From Sthenelais limicola (lineage: Eukaryota; Annelida; Polychaeta; Phyllodocida; Sigalionidae), in contig OW804094.1 in assembly GCA_942159475.1 (NCBI GenBank), positions 128,698,755 to 128,762,754 of the forward strand: a DNA stretch of 64,000 bases, given 5' to 3'. The position numbers were made by a program, and so were the translations under genes. Below are positions 35,601 through 43,754 of this stretch, piece by piece (position 1 is the first letter of the stretch; the number at the start of each line of letters is the position of its first letter). The notes under the pieces are model-generated. The model saw only the letters and a list, made by a program, of their open reading frames with translations. It was not told where the DNA came from and searched no databases.

Positions 35601-36421
35601 TGATCGATACATTTTCGTCTATGGTCATGTGAAATTACACCTGTCCATTGAAAAAAACCCAGGGGGGTAATCCTTTTAATTATTCTTTGATTATGCAATA
35701 TATGGAAATGATATTCCTCATGGCATATAGTCTATAGACAGTAACAATTTATTTTGTGAGTTTGAAATTAGGTAAAATGTGCCTTAGACTTTTAGTGGGA
35801 ATACATGCATCTGAACCTCCCTGGAATCTAGTTGAAGTATCCTACTTTTATGTGACTATATAGTTATAATAGTAATATTTATGTGTATACCGGAATAGAT
35901 GTTGAACATAATTTGTCCAGTGCAATTACCTATAAAGTAAACATACCAAAACCTATATTAGTATATTATAGCCAAGCCTAAGATATACGTGTGTGTGACC
36001 GTGTCGGTTGAAATGAAAAAAAAATGAAAGAATAAAACGTCATGATAATTAAAATGGCAATCACAATAGAATGAGAACAGATTAACCGATGACAATAGGC
36101 TACAAATCAATGGGAAAAAATCTTGACCCCTCAGCACTGTCTGACTAATTATCAGTTGTACAAGGCAATAGACATAGGAACAATTCGTATGGCAACATAA
36201 ACTTGGCATAACACTTGTATAACTGAGCGACGAGCCTGAAACAGGAGAAGACAATAGGGAGGATGTGCAATGTTTGAGCAGCACTGTCGCGAACTACAGC
36301 GAGTAAAGAACACATGCTTCTGGTTTGAACGGGCACCTGCAACACAGGATGTGAAAAGATTTAAAATACTTACCAGTCTTGTAGCCCGATAGGGGCCTAT
36401 ATGTGAAGATTCCTTCTGCAT
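5688..36421 (-). CDS. DEPDC1: DEP domain-containing protein 1 (DEP + RhoGAP-like), 13 exons
   Basis: Cell-cycle associated protein of the DEPDC1/DEPDC1B family. Coding exons in transcript order: 36421-36374, 31068-30911, 13934-13827, 13345-13103, 12811-12681, 12552-12505, 12379-12239, 11487-10264, 8950-8781, 8494-8378, 7979-7920, 6544-6419 and 5831-5688. They sum to 2718 bases with matching phases, predicting 905 residues. The start MQKESSHIGPYRATRL fits the family N-terminus. Exons 1-3 encode the DEP domain (about residues 6-105). A RhoGAP-like region begins near residue 225 (LPHWVLTAMRCLAHW, then YPGFERDVYKVVKDYFEG) and resumes near residue 705 (CCMMLPPPNRRKLHLLFRL). A 1224-base exon rich in Ser, Tyr and Pro separates the halves, as in the long vertebrate DEPDC1 isoform. 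The C-terminus (MKQFQKSYPEIYASRFP) is family-typical. A short family segment expected between exons 11 and 12 was not found. Intron 2 (13935-30910) hosts a Helentron. Confidence 0.9.
9295..9783. mobile_element. TTAA-flanked MITE (piggyBac-like), copy A
   Basis: A 489-base element flanked on both sides by TTAA (9291-9294 and 9784-9787). Ends are short inverted repeats (AGTGGC at the left; the right end reads AGTGAC in reverse). An inverted copy of the same length lies at 59478-59966 with high identity across its length. The TTAA target duplication is typical of the piggyBac superfamily. No coding capacity. It sits in the DEPDC1 intron between exons 8 and 9. Confidence 0.65.
14481..15050. mobile_element. 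570-base non-autonomous DNA transposon with 13-base TIRs and 7-base TSD
   Basis: It starts with CAGAGCTGCCAAC and ends with the exact reverse complement GTTGGCAGCTCTG. It is flanked by a perfect 7-base direct repeat AATAGGG (14474-14480 and 15051-15057). The interior includes a segment shared with 58660-59160. No open frame of note. Superfamily cannot be assigned from the ends alone. Confidence 0.75.
15051..18420. other. DEPDC1 intron 2 sequence outside the Helentron
   Basis: No gene found. A stretch at about 16190-16460 is richer in G+C and carries a TATAAA-like string near 16374, but it has no open frame and no partner repeat in this window. An ORF near 17075-17512 has no recognisable domain. 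A run of 17 G occurs at 18425-18441. Confidence 0.5.
18575..18914. repeat. minisatellite, about 3 copies of a ~95-115 base unit
   Basis: Units begin with ATTTGTTATAGT at about 18575, 18669 and 18780, with a partial fourth at about 18894. Each contains GCAAATGGGGACTT, once or twice. They lie at the distal end of the Helentron, past the RPA-like gene. Confidence 0.75.
18977..19440. repeat. minisatellite, about 4 copies of a ~91-base unit
   Basis: Units start with AAAAAGCAAACTCGTGAACA (about 18984, 19075, 19167, 19257) and share TTAGCAATATCCTCCTTTTG. The array abuts the stop codon of the RPA-like gene, so it forms its 3' untranslated region or the transposon's subterminal region. Confidence 0.75.
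19444..22177 (-). CDS. transposon-borne RPA70-like single-strand DNA-binding protein, five exons
   Basis: Likely binds single-stranded DNA during rolling-circle transposition; Helitrons are known to carry RPA1-like genes. Exons in transcript order: 22177-21953, 21500-21163, 20819-20675, 20463-20233 and 19866-19444. All have GT-AG borders and matching phases, predicting 453 residues. Residues 1-75 form a Gly/Arg/Pro/Ser-rich low-complexity head (GRGRGRFTPYASP). Residues about 76-313 look like consecutive OB-fold sequence with alternating beta segments and RPA-style phrases (DKSGCAVGYL, SVSGRVVQ, ITDGTTTCVCTLWD). The tail is acidic (NDEEEEED) and then carries ERKR. The ATG at 22177 was chosen because it lies about 100 bases downstream of a TATA box and starts MSQRNN; an in-frame ATG at 22216 is the alternative. 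OB-fold assignment comes from pattern only, with no alignment. Confidence 0.75.
22277..22401 (-). promoter_or_regulatory. promoter of the RPA-like gene: two CCAAT boxes, E2F-like site, TATA box
   Basis: Read on the gene's strand there is CCAAT at 22401-22397, GGGCGCGAA (E2F-like) at 22367-22359, CCAAT at 22351-22347 and TATAAAAA at 22284-22277, about 100 bases before the ATG. The interval 22260-22450 is much richer in G+C than its surroundings. The two CCAAT boxes share the longer string CTGACCAATG. The site order is that of S-phase genes. Function is inferred. Confidence 0.6.
22761..29564 (-). CDS. Helentron replicase: C76-like peptidase + zinc finger + HUH Rep + Pif1 helicase + AP endonuclease
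   Basis: One uninterrupted 2267-codon frame for rolling-circle transposition. Residues about 10-200 resemble the cysteine peptidase fold of the herpes tegument N-terminal family: GDQRFGNNAGTQCVTNS holds the candidate Cys, and an Asp-Pro-His motif (IFDPHSCTRFG) follows. Residues 210-500 are basic, low complexity, with a degenerate repeat around NECP. A Cys finger (TCCVC, then CHTCK) lies near 543-586. The Rep domain has the HUH motif (GSCHAHLIVW, near 1074) and the two-tyrosine motif (AYIVNYINKE, near 1250). The helicase has Walker A (GGAGTGKSR, near 1588), Walker B (AILIDEVSLIG, near 1678) and a late Pif1 motif (GKTIHKSQGST, near 1978). Residues about 2060-2267 form an exonuclease-endonuclease-phosphatase domain (INETHLT, FAGDLNVNG, QIDYLFS, SHHFAL). 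All expected Rep and helicase residues are present. Confidence 0.93.
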   Translation of the reverse strand: MSAPKRIPPFQSVTGSCSQGDQRFGNNAGTQCVTNSIVFLCKNSHHKVLNMKRSDIDRILERGDQLYSKVRPLFENDFLNIDEVPRRLIMDTFKYNLKTLGPLVGFIDDVYNFRNQMVSALSKSRTMCFFSSDKCIAIVHDATSGRYAIFDPHSCTRFGMPTPNGKACILLYTTFEKMFDHLQKLFNSPVRRSFEIVPIELESVQLFRSQPVQFLNNSIPAYREKSANAASTYTLVEKSYTPLVVPNIQQRCSRIVHEAQTAVYMPNSDVIIPLSESTSEVMRNSNANVVARDRQGEKKRAITGQLTAAEFADKKSKRKIAREKINIRKRAQGTSHDNAQPTSHDNECPPKRNRCQSQKASALATPVNECRTIRTRKRSAAATQVNECPGNESQKVSRRKVTSDKVKSCVPPSKPSKPRAKRVPPAPQTSKPRGTRVKISTRDPNVGITARDLVPGETDQLEEEALGGGVSGEEPQPPVSVDRSEFDGEWHDIEEGEDEYNPNDNFIETDRHPTPIDLSVEEYFAHFSVKHAQLNAGPVYTCCVCYIILFKRQVQEIPKHKRPLFERFLRPDFNNHTNLYACHTCKRIVVGGNVPPLSYLNGMSFPAKHPILDLTPEEEKLIALRIPFMDIKLLPRGGQLQLFGNVINVPTDIEPTITQLPRFINDEGTVSVRLKRKLQYNSVYRRMNVRPHVVLASLEYLLQNSPIYKRHDIQVNPEWLARTVRELSEPDVEGNDIELDQGMEIREDNGYDDIFSDGESNCNEYVNAHMDQECDISGNNDYVSEIGIGGNLGSLPESNTAEGAEVEEVEITDNFSEVGIDPNACFGNTLLESEYLDVAPSEANRPMNIVYDNECEEMSFPSLYGGLPVSEIFPKDVKFLERTRWELRSDDRRIANNAESIFFKYKRYQTEFVYQKASFAMRQIRNNAYTVSDVVSQQSRDAISGLDDGFSVYRQLRNSPMYFKTKRGEVIATIRQIGVPTFFISLSSAESRWIDLLKAVGRNVDKKEYSDEDIENMPYLEKCRLLNADPVTCCRYFDNRFKAFLKGILYSPLCPVGRVIDSFYRVEFQNRGSCHAHLIVWCADAPQYKPGGDNSLVCEYIDKYVSCSLDVSEETKKYIKYQVHKHSHTCRKGGRSVCRFGYPLPPFPKTTILYPKPDASEEDIETYVAIQTYLDTLDYEISFEEMLSEMQLSEEQYTDAVRSTLKNTRVFLKRKPNENRVNAYMKNLLQVWEANMDCQFTLDPYSVVAYIVNYINKESRGLSLSLREMSKECQRAGSGIRETVKALGSVFIKTTEVSIQECCYMLLGLPLTAMSRDVIFVSTKPQSERKILKPTRVLEEANPNDTDICMEDKFDIYAKRPVFYEGYCLADFVCTVNRVKVGTQSAKFHAESIIEGGYAYRPRLRARVLSYYCPKVDEDAESFYRIQFLLFWPWRREDELLDFNMSYTSAYDGLTIDSKQCMKENYTKYNCQSMHSLVDIFNRVANTMTDENVAPGCDEENEHADDEGSRNIADDGFFVPLTCQDHRNVSHDVGGTGISTTSVSVDELWPRAELLKGTNELNCKQRHIFDHVMKGILIDTEPLNIFVTGGAGTGKSRILRNIYIGLSRAFNLLPGADPSQDSVMKLAYTGKASYMIGGQTLHRGLHIQMYDNRIAYVPLSADKLSTVRLAFKPVRAILIDEVSLIGSRFLSVIDKRLREIKGVDSPFGAIHMVFFGDIYQLAAVNDQWIFQSLPGVQGLGLNLWKECFTMFELTEIMRQKDDHSFAELLNRVREGKQTASDIEILKSRNVKTIEEAVVTTQGRSPTFLFLTNERVHNMNDSLYSEATGEKCIVNCFDRLMGKFQDGMRQTLLQEAFIVKTQVCCLQGELRLCTGLLYDVVTNINVDDGLTNGSTGILRFIQFRPGYEKPTCLWLEFEEPAIGTTQRRIYRSQACPAIDPSWTPIFPTTIQFAIRRKSVNVYRKQFPLRQASGKTIHKSQGSTVECVVVDLHTAGRCGSLLRHAAYVAMSRVTSLSGLTLVDFDPNKIRLDQNVVREMARLRDNRCLTLNFNTFRADSLVVYYQNIEYAQRNKECLDCDPQATRADLILINETHLTDLCNFVYKPALYTTYRVNVCSNGELDIRSGLMMIVKKPAMLSSNTFSYGASGCEYMIGAIECIPGITTYVGVFYCHPTARRQHKLQMLRSAASILRGKRVLAFAGDLNVNGLDSANSSFLTTVYSLLPPSQMNGVPTTRWKTQIDYLFSGEDGISSSHYIPWSHHFALSIEF
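29592..29825. repeat. tandem repeats upstream of the Helentron replicase
   Basis: Two copies of a ~37-base unit containing ATTCAAACAGTCTTTCATAG (29597 and 29630) are followed by about 2.5 copies of a ~57-base unit containing CTTGCGAAAGGGTCGTATTT. They begin within 30 bases of the replicase start codon, so they are in its leader or promoter. Confidence 0.7.
29940..30300. repeat. C-rich minisatellite with AACGGGGTTAA boxes
   Basis: Degenerate tandem units contain AACGGGGTTAACTGAACACC and CCCGCCAGCCACAACACCCC, and later CACTGACCAGGCCACCGC. It is strongly strand-asymmetric (C-rich on plus). A 141-codon plus-strand frame (30075-30500) runs through it, but its Pro/Thr-rich half is a product of the repeat. 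It probably belongs to the 5' end of the Helentron. Confidence 0.6.
31069..36373. other. DEPDC1 intron 1
   Basis: A 5.3 kb intron. It shows no supported gene. Short open frames around 32450-32930 and 33400-34240 have no recognisable domain. I found no transposon termini or RNA gene. Confidence 0.6.
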
Positions 36422-36552
36422 GGTTGCGGATCTTTGCTATGTGTCTCGTAGACCAAGAGGTATCACCTTATTTCCATAGTTTCTTCAGAAGTTTAGCACC
36501 ACCTTTCGCTCTCACTCTCACTCTGTTTTGAATGTTGCCCTTGTTTAGCGAG

Positions 36553-36616
36553 TTCAAAATGGGTGCGCGAATCTGATTGGATGACAGCCGGCAAGTAAAG
36601 TCTCGCTTCCCATTGG
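36553..36616 (-). promoter_or_regulatory. DEPDC1 cell-cycle type promoter: two CCAAT boxes, E2F/CDE-like site, CHR
   Basis: Read on the DEPDC1 strand there is CCAAT at 36616-36612, a second CCAAT at 36580-36576, a GC core TTCGCGC around 36566-36572, then TTTGAA (CHR consensus) at 36558-36553, about 130 bases before the ATG. Tandem NF-Y sites upstream of a CDE/CHR pair are the known layout of G2/M genes controlled by NF-Y and DREAM/MMB. DEPDC1 is a known mitotic gene in vertebrates. That these sites function here is inferred. Confidence 0.55.
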
Positions 36617-37105
36617 TTGGGATTTAGGTCGTCTTGACTTACATAGACTAGACTTGTGAGTGGCCTCACAGTCAGACGCGTGAGTAGTTGGTGTCTGTTT
36701 TCTCCTTAAAAAAATCCCCCATGAGTTGGTAATTGTTATAATTGACCGGACTTTGTGCTTTTTCTGAAAAGAATACTCTAAGATTTAAAGGGATAAACCT
36801 ACATTTGTTAAAACTGGATTGGGGGAAATTAGCTTAAATTCAAGTAGAGACTTAGGCCTAGCCTTGGCTTTGAAAAAATCATGACATGTGCTAGGCCTAT
36901 AGCCTATAGGCTATAGCTTTGAAACATCATTACGGTACACAAAATAATATAACTTTTTAAAGAAGGTGTCATTTTTGATGAGTATTATGGGGTAAAAATG
37001 TATGTCCTCATTTGTGACCTGTTGGCACATCGCAAGTTTATTGTCTGTGTAGCGTTCAATGAAATCACAAACCTCATTCTCCACTCTTCTCAGATGGCAG
37101 CACTG

Positions 37106-37117
37106 GCCGCCATGTTT
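37106..37117 (+). promoter_or_regulatory. YY1-like site upstream of FBXW9
   Basis: GCCGCCATGTTT is the reverse complement of the YY1 consensus AANATGGCGGC, about 720 bases before the FBXW9 start codon. YY1 sites of this type commonly lie just downstream of transcription starts, so a 5' untranslated exon may begin nearby. This is inferred. Confidence 0.3.
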
Positions 37118-37827
37118 ACAAACTTTCTAACAACATTCAACAACTTACACCGCGGAACTAAAGTTCAACAGATTATTCTTCATTCATTGAACTTCTGTAG
37201 CATCTAGGCTCCTTCGGAAGGTCAGTATAGAAGGCTCGGTTACATAATTAATTCATATAGTAATATAATAGAGACTCCAATATTCCTTGATTAGATAGTG
37301 CATTCCTACATATTGAGTGGCTTGGCTTGAGGATGAGTCATGTCTTATTATATAATTGTTAGATTGATAACATAAACGGACTGTGGAACTGGCCTCTACT
37401 ATTGACTTGCATGGCTAAGCAATAATTAGCCATACAGCCTTTACAGGGATTTCTTATTATCGTATTAATCACACCTCACTGAAACCACGTGCTTCCTCAT
37501 TCGAAGACTTATTTAATTTGTTCTGGAGTCTAGCTGGACTTCGATCTGAATGTAAACATGTAAGCATGTTTTGGGCCAACTATGAATCACAGCCAATGAC
37601 CCAGACCCTAATTTTAGATCTAATCTCACGCACACTGGTTTCAAGTCTCATGCTTTTAATATTCCAGAAGGAGCAGGAGAACTGGACGTTCTTTATAAGG
37701 AGGAATTGAGAACCGTCAATGTAAGCAGTTGCACATTGACTTTGGAGAAGAACGTTAGCTGCAGATGGTAATTTATTCACACAATATACCGTAGGTGATT
37801 CGTAAGTGACGATACCAGCCAGGAAAA

Positions 37828-40800
37828 ATGTCGTCTGAAGTAGACCATTCAAGAACACCAGCAGCTGAGTCGAGCCAGTTGCCTGATCGGGATACATCGC
37901 AAACAGATAAAACATTGACTTTAGATCTGTTGCCCTCAGAGATGCTTTTGCATATATGTTCTTTTTTGGATGCCAAAACTGTCCTCTGCCGTCTTTCTCA
38001 GACATGCAAAGCCTTTCATCAACTTATGAATGATCCTCTCTTTTGGAAGATACGTATAAAAAAGAGATGGCCCAAGAAATACCCTGCCATTCCAGGTAAG
38101 TGTGAATTGATATCACCAACTCATACATTGATTCTTACCTCGTATATATAACGACATAAAATGAATCGCGTTATTGTATTGTGATTATTGTGATATACAA
38201 ACTTTCCTCTTGCCTCTTGTAGTCACATCCAACAGAAACTGTGATGGATTTAATAATTAAGTATTGCATGAAGCAGTAAAACAGATGGAAGTGTTTGTAA
38301 AATAGTTACTTGATTGGTTGTATATTATGGAAAGGCATTTGTATGCATATAATTTCCCCTCTCAATTCGGCGATGTAGAGTGCAAGTTTGCAAAAAACCT
38401 TCGAAATGGTCATAGGAATTGCATACGAAATAGGAAATTTTTTTCCTAATCTGCATCGAAATAGGTCCTAACATGTTCTGTCCTACTCCTCATTTTGAAA
38501 ACATTTTAGAACTTTCCCAATTTTCACTAATTTTAAATCCAGTTGATTCCTAACTTGCATTTTGCTTCTGCAAACTTGCATTTTTCTTTTCCTACTTCTC
38601 TTCAATCTAGGCCCCACTTCGTCAGACTGACTGCCCACTTCGTCAGACTGACTGCCAGTCTGCATTTCATCACTTCCCAGTTCGACACACTTACTGCTAA
38701 CTTGCAATGCATCCAAATGTTTACACTCCTTTTTCCAGTCACAACACTCATTACAATATTAGCCCCACCCTCCCCACCCATATATAGACATCTCTCATCT
38801 CCTTCCAACCTCACCCCTTCCCTGTGTGTACTCTTAAGGGGCGGGGCTAATATTTAATGAGTGTTTGTTGTGACTGGAAAAAGGAGTGTAAACATTCTGA
38901 TGTGTTGCAAGTTAGTTCACTTAGCCATTGACATAGCATACATGAGCAGTAGGCCTAGGCTACACACAAGACAATATACTAACCCACCATCACACATACC
39001 AACCTCCCACCTACTTCTATAAAATAATCACGACAGCTAGTCTTCATATTTTTGTATACATTAATACCTCAAATTGTATAACATAACTATATAATATATT
39101 TATCATTTACTTATCTATTCCTCTAATCCATTTCTACCATTCGAGTTGGATAGTATTTGGGAATAACATTTGCAGATTAGCCATTTGAATTGCATACGAA
39201 ATAGGAATTTTTTAGCTTAGACAATTGAGGCATCCCTAAGTTCCCCATGCACTTCCAAGGACGCCTTGTTAGTGTTATTATATAAGTGTGTTATATAAGT
39301 GTGTGACTTTGATGAAAGGCAATAAAATAATTTGTCTGGGAATGAACGAAATAGGAATAATGTTTATTAGTCATTGGAATTGCATACGAAATAGGAATAA
39401 TGTTTATTAGTCATTGGAATTGCATACGAAATAGGGATAATGTTTATTAGTCATTGGAATTGCATACGAAATAGGGATAATGTTTATTAGTCATTGGAAT
39501 TGCATACGAAATAGGGATAATGTTTATTAGTCATTGGAATTGCATACGAAATAGGGATAATGTTTATTAGTCATTGGAATTGCATACGAAATAGGGATAA
39601 TAATGGAGAGCAGTGTAGCCTTATGGGCGGGGCTTAGCAGGTGTGGTCTATTTGTTTGTTTTGACTGGAATGAGAGGGTCCAGACTTGTATGAATGCTAA
39701 ATAGAAATGTTGTGGCCCAACGTGCAGGTTGCAGGTTGCAAGTTTGCATGCAGTGGTCCTAGTCTGCAGCGATGTAGTGCCAGTGTGTGCAGACTAGGGT
39801 GCTACTTCGAAAAGTCAAATTGCAGATTGGGATGTGAAGAATGCAAGTTAGCAATAGCAGGACCTATTATGCTACTGTATCTATATGGATACAAATGCCT
39901 TTCCATAGTATATTATATCACTCGTCTTTCACTGCAGTGAATGAAGCGGAGTTTAATTGGAAGTCTGCTTGTATGTCGAGGGAAGAAGAATACCGACGCT
40001 GGAGTGATCCAGAGAAGGAATTGGATTTCTTCAGATTTCAAGAGGGCGTTCTTGCACCCGTGGACTCAGTGAAGATCATGGAGGTTAGACTTGAAACTTT
40101 CAAATTTATGATACCATCTTTGATTAATTACTTCTTTACTTGTATAGAAAATAATATAGATACATTTTTATAAAACATGGATTTTTTTGCACCATCCAGC
40201 GAGTATAGAATGAAGTATACTGGTTGACTCCGATTTCACTTCACTTAACCTGAAGTCGGTTTACCTGAATTTTCACTTAACCTGAACCTTTTGCAATTTC
40301 CCTGCAGACTTCCAACAGAATGTCTCTCTTCTCTTTAGCTGAATTGTCAGTTAACCTGAACTTTTCTGATTTCCCCTCGAGTTCAGTTTAAGTGGAACAT
40401 AGTTAATACATTTTTTTTTTAGAAATGACAAGAATTCTTCAATCCATTTCAGGGTTGTAACCACGTAGCTGTTGGTTCAAGAGATCGATACCTAAACATA
40501 ATAGATATGCGGAAATTAGATCCAAATGAACCGAATTCTGTGAAAAAGGCAATTACATTCTCGAAAGTGGACGCACATAAGGTAATTGATATTTACAGTA
40601 TATTAGCCCAGCAAAAGCATAGGAAAATAAAATAGTGGCATTTGGTACACCCGAGGAGTCGTTGATTTTATCATTTATATAATGAGTACTGACTCTTTAA
40701 TTGTGTCTAATAGGGATGGATCTGGACCATGGCTGCTTTGGACGGGCTTTTAGCAACTGGATCGTGGGACACATATATAAAGTTCTGGGATATAGAAGCC

Positions 40801-42749
40801 GGAGGTCAAGAGATGAGACGCGTTAAGTAAGTGTATCTACTTAATTTTGACCCCAAGGTACCGAGATTTTGAATTGTATTCATGTATTGTAGCAGGTTAT
40901 TCGTGCAGATCATTCTTAGAAACATTAACGATGATAATATTAATGGTAACAGAGCGACATGGAAAATATTTTTTGGATCTAACTTATGGATGCAACATCA
41001 GAATACGTGATAGTTATCATTTCTATTTTCTGCTGCGCTATCCATCACGAAATACCTGGAATCTGAAACGAATTAATTTCTCGAATGGAATGGATGACTC
41101 TTTTCCCCACCCGAATCAGAATAACTTTATGATATAAAAGCTAATCTATTCGCCCATATTATTTTGCTTCAGATGCAAGTCAGCAGTATTATCCATGCAT
41201 TATGAGCCACAGTTCATGGTTGCTGGATCGTTTGACAAGAATGTTTACCACATAGATCCTCGTACGGCTACGATAATAACAGAGAAGCGTTTCCACAAGA
41301 AGCCAGTGCTCGATATAGCTGCCAATGACAAGTACATCATTACCGGGAGTGAAGATTCCACGGTAGCCATATACGACAGACGAGCTGACGCAGTTCTAAA
41401 GACTCTAGAGGTGACTCCCGGTCTTAAATTCCTTATTGCTTTCCACCCTAAGCCCCTTGTCCATAACCACGCCCACCAGAAGCACGGCAAAGACCACCTA
41501 ACGTATTATACAATGGATATGGGCCTTAATAGAATAGTTACTAGCCTACAATTTGTTATTCAATTCTTCATTATTGGTTTGAAATTTAGGGGAAATATTC
41601 ACCTTGCTTATTGCTTATGAAAAAGTGTCATCATATGTGTCTTTGTTACTTCAGCTTGCAGAATACCCAATGAGCCTGTCATATTTTGAAGATCAGTTAT
41701 GGGTAGGTGACAAGTCCGGCCTGTTACATCTAATAGACGCCAGCGACGGAGACTTTGACGTTGTTGAGGTGAGTCTTTCAGTTTACAGCTTTCGCACGTC
41801 CTCGTGTCACGATAGAGGATACCAATAGTTCGCATTGGCCCCTAAAGTTTCATATTTCCATAAGTCGAATCCTAAAGATTAATCAAAACAAAAAAACTTT
41901 GTTTTGTGACACTTTTAAATTTAAGATGGAGCACCAAACCAAACCGATAATGGGTTCACAAAATCATAGATATTGTTATTGTATGATAATTTACCAGGCT
42001 GTTTAGTTCTGCTCCACAGCTGGTCTTCCGCCAACTCCTGGGGTAGTAGACCACTTGGAAGGAAACGCACTTCTCTTTCTGAATGTTAGCAACGGATTCT
42101 TAACGCACATATGGTGCCATATTAGGCATATACCAACTGTCAGACTTTGATAATCCAGTCAGCCAGCAAGACATGTTTACCATATTTTGTTGTTTTCAGA
42201 CATACAATGTCGGACACACAGGAAAACTGACTGGGGTTTGCCAGACTAGAGGGGCTCTATTCACGTGCTCCACGGATCATACTGTCAAGGTTTTAGAGCC
42301 CAATGCTGATCCCAGCGCCATTACAACTCTCAAGAAACACACCGCTGAAGTGGCTTGCGTAAGTGCCCTTTCATTAATTTTGAGTGTAAGTAGTGTAATC
42401 GAAAACAGTGACATGTATTTAGGGGAACCCTGTGATGCCAACAACCCTGATTTTCCTTTTCACTCTCAAATGTTGAAATCTATAAAGATGAGTCCAGTCA
42501 AAAGTCCTATAATCCTGTATAATCTCTCTGGACGATTGTGCTTTGTTCACATATTCAAAATTCACCAAGCCATGTTTATCTTTGGGGAAGAATTAGAAAT
42601 GCCTAGACTGCCAAGGGATGTTAAATTTAATTTCTTTTTGTTTTGAACGTACGTTCCTTTTTCAGATCGACTATTCCAAAGATGTCCTTGTGAGTGGAAG
42701 TAGTGATTGCTCAATTGGGATATGGAGACCTAAAGCTGGTTCATTGTAA
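37828..42749 (+). CDS. FBXW9: F-box/WD repeat-containing protein 9
   Basis: Predicted SCF-type substrate adaptor: an F-box for SKP1 binding and a WD40 propeller for substrates. Eight exons: 37828-38095, 39938-40083, 40453-40581, 40714-40826, 41173-41410, 41655-41768, 42200-42358 and 42666-42749 (TAA). They total 1251 bases in consistent phase, for 416 residues. The F-box is at about residues 31-75 (LPSEMLLHICSFLDAKTVL). WD blades follow from about 145: GSRDRYLNIIDMRKL, GWIWTMAALDG with GSWDTYIKFWD, GSFDKNVYHIDPR, ITGSEDSTVAIYDRRAD, LWVGDKSGLLHLID, STDHTVKVLEP and SGSSDCSIGIW at the very end. The GWIW block and the RRAD/LWVGD run are diagnostic of FBXW9 over other FBXW proteins. Intron 1 contains a foldback and a minisatellite. 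Confidence 0.93.
38695..38915. repeat. foldback element, ~72-base inverted arms
   Basis: The left arm 38695-38766 and right arm 38843-38915 are inverted copies with about 88% identity. The core AATGTTTACACTCCTTTTTC is matched exactly in reverse at 38877-38896. The spacer is pyrimidine-rich. It is probably a non-autonomous foldback or MITE in FBXW9 intron 1. Confidence 0.7.
39349..39603. repeat. 40-base minisatellite, six copies
   Basis: CATTGGAATTGCATACGAAA recurs exactly every 40 bases (39373, 39413, 39453, 39493, 39533, 39573). Copies differ mainly at one site (AGGAATAA or AGGGATAA). Single copies of AATTGCATACGAAATAGGAA also occur at about 38418 and 39190, so the array grew from a motif already in this intron. 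Confidence 0.9.
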
Positions 42750-43578
42750 CGCCGAAAAGTTTGGAGAGAGATACTTTATAATCCTCAAATTTGTATTCAC
42801 TCAGCCGATTTATGTGGCGACCCTAAGCATGAAGGGACTACCATGCAATTATTTTACCATGCATAAACATACAAAATGTTATTTTACCCAAATAATGCGA
42901 ATTAAATACTCTAATGCGTCGTTCGTACGAACACTTTAATATATAATAGAAGTGCATGTATGCTTTTGGGGCCAGAATTTAACGAAAATCCTACCTACTT
43001 GAAGAAGGTCCCTACTATCAATAATTACCCCTAAGCGTTACCGGTAGGACGCATGTCTCTTCTGTCCCATTTTATTTGTCTATAATATAGACTACACCTA
43101 ACTCGCTATCCGAAACTAACGACCTTATAACTCAGCTGGGTGTTGTCGGTATGAACATTCCAAGTATAGAAAAACATGAGAATTCATTTACACTTGATAT
43201 GATTTTTTTGTATTCCCAATTGCGGAACATTGTTCACTCCGCTTTGGAGTAAATGTTAGAATCTTGGTTGGAACCACGACAAATGTGTTCGATTTTCAAA
43301 TCACTTAGAAAGTTTTGCTTCAGCCGAAACTCACCGAATAGTTTGCACTTTTTTGCATGTGAATGACGTAGTTATTTATTTTGAAAATGATCCGTTACCT
43401 ACGGCCACTTGTACTCTTGTTAATTATATATTTATGTCCGTCATAATTATATTATTATTAGTTAATTATATATTTATGTCCGTCACAGCAACTGTGATAA
43501 CACCAAAGAGCTAGTTTGAGAGTTATTATTCAGATCCATGGAATCATTGCCTTCCTATTGTATCGCAAACATGCTCCA

Positions 43579-43584
43579 AATAAA
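43579..43584 (+). terminator. candidate polyadenylation signal of FBXW9
   Basis: AATAAA about 830 bases after the FBXW9 stop, inside CCAAATAAAAAAAAG. Moderate evidence only. Confidence 0.35.
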
Positions 43585-43699
43585 AAAAAGTTAATTCATG
43601 TATCGCTTTCTTGGCTTCATTGATGGGAAAACAATGGTTACACATATGCTTAAGCTTACAAACTGTGGTCGCGGTCATTCATTTGACCCGCATACCTAC

Positions 43700-43754
43700 G
43701 TGTGTGTGTGTGTGGGGGGGGGGGGGGGGCGTGTGTGTGTGTGTGGGGGGGGGG
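43700..43754. repeat. (TG)n and poly-G microsatellite
   Basis: TG repeats interrupted by two G-runs of 16 (43714-43729) and 10 (43745-43754) bases. Such runs often collapse or slip in assemblies. Confidence 0.85.

Noticed and set aside
39349..39603. CRISPR-like array because of the regular 40-base spacing
   Set aside because: There are no unique spacers between identical repeats; it is a simple tandem repeat in an animal intron.
39601..39937. Cys-rich plus-strand frame before FBXW9 exon 2
   Set aside because: It follows the minisatellite, is built from repeated GCAAGTTTGC-like words, and ends before the real exon without a shared frame.
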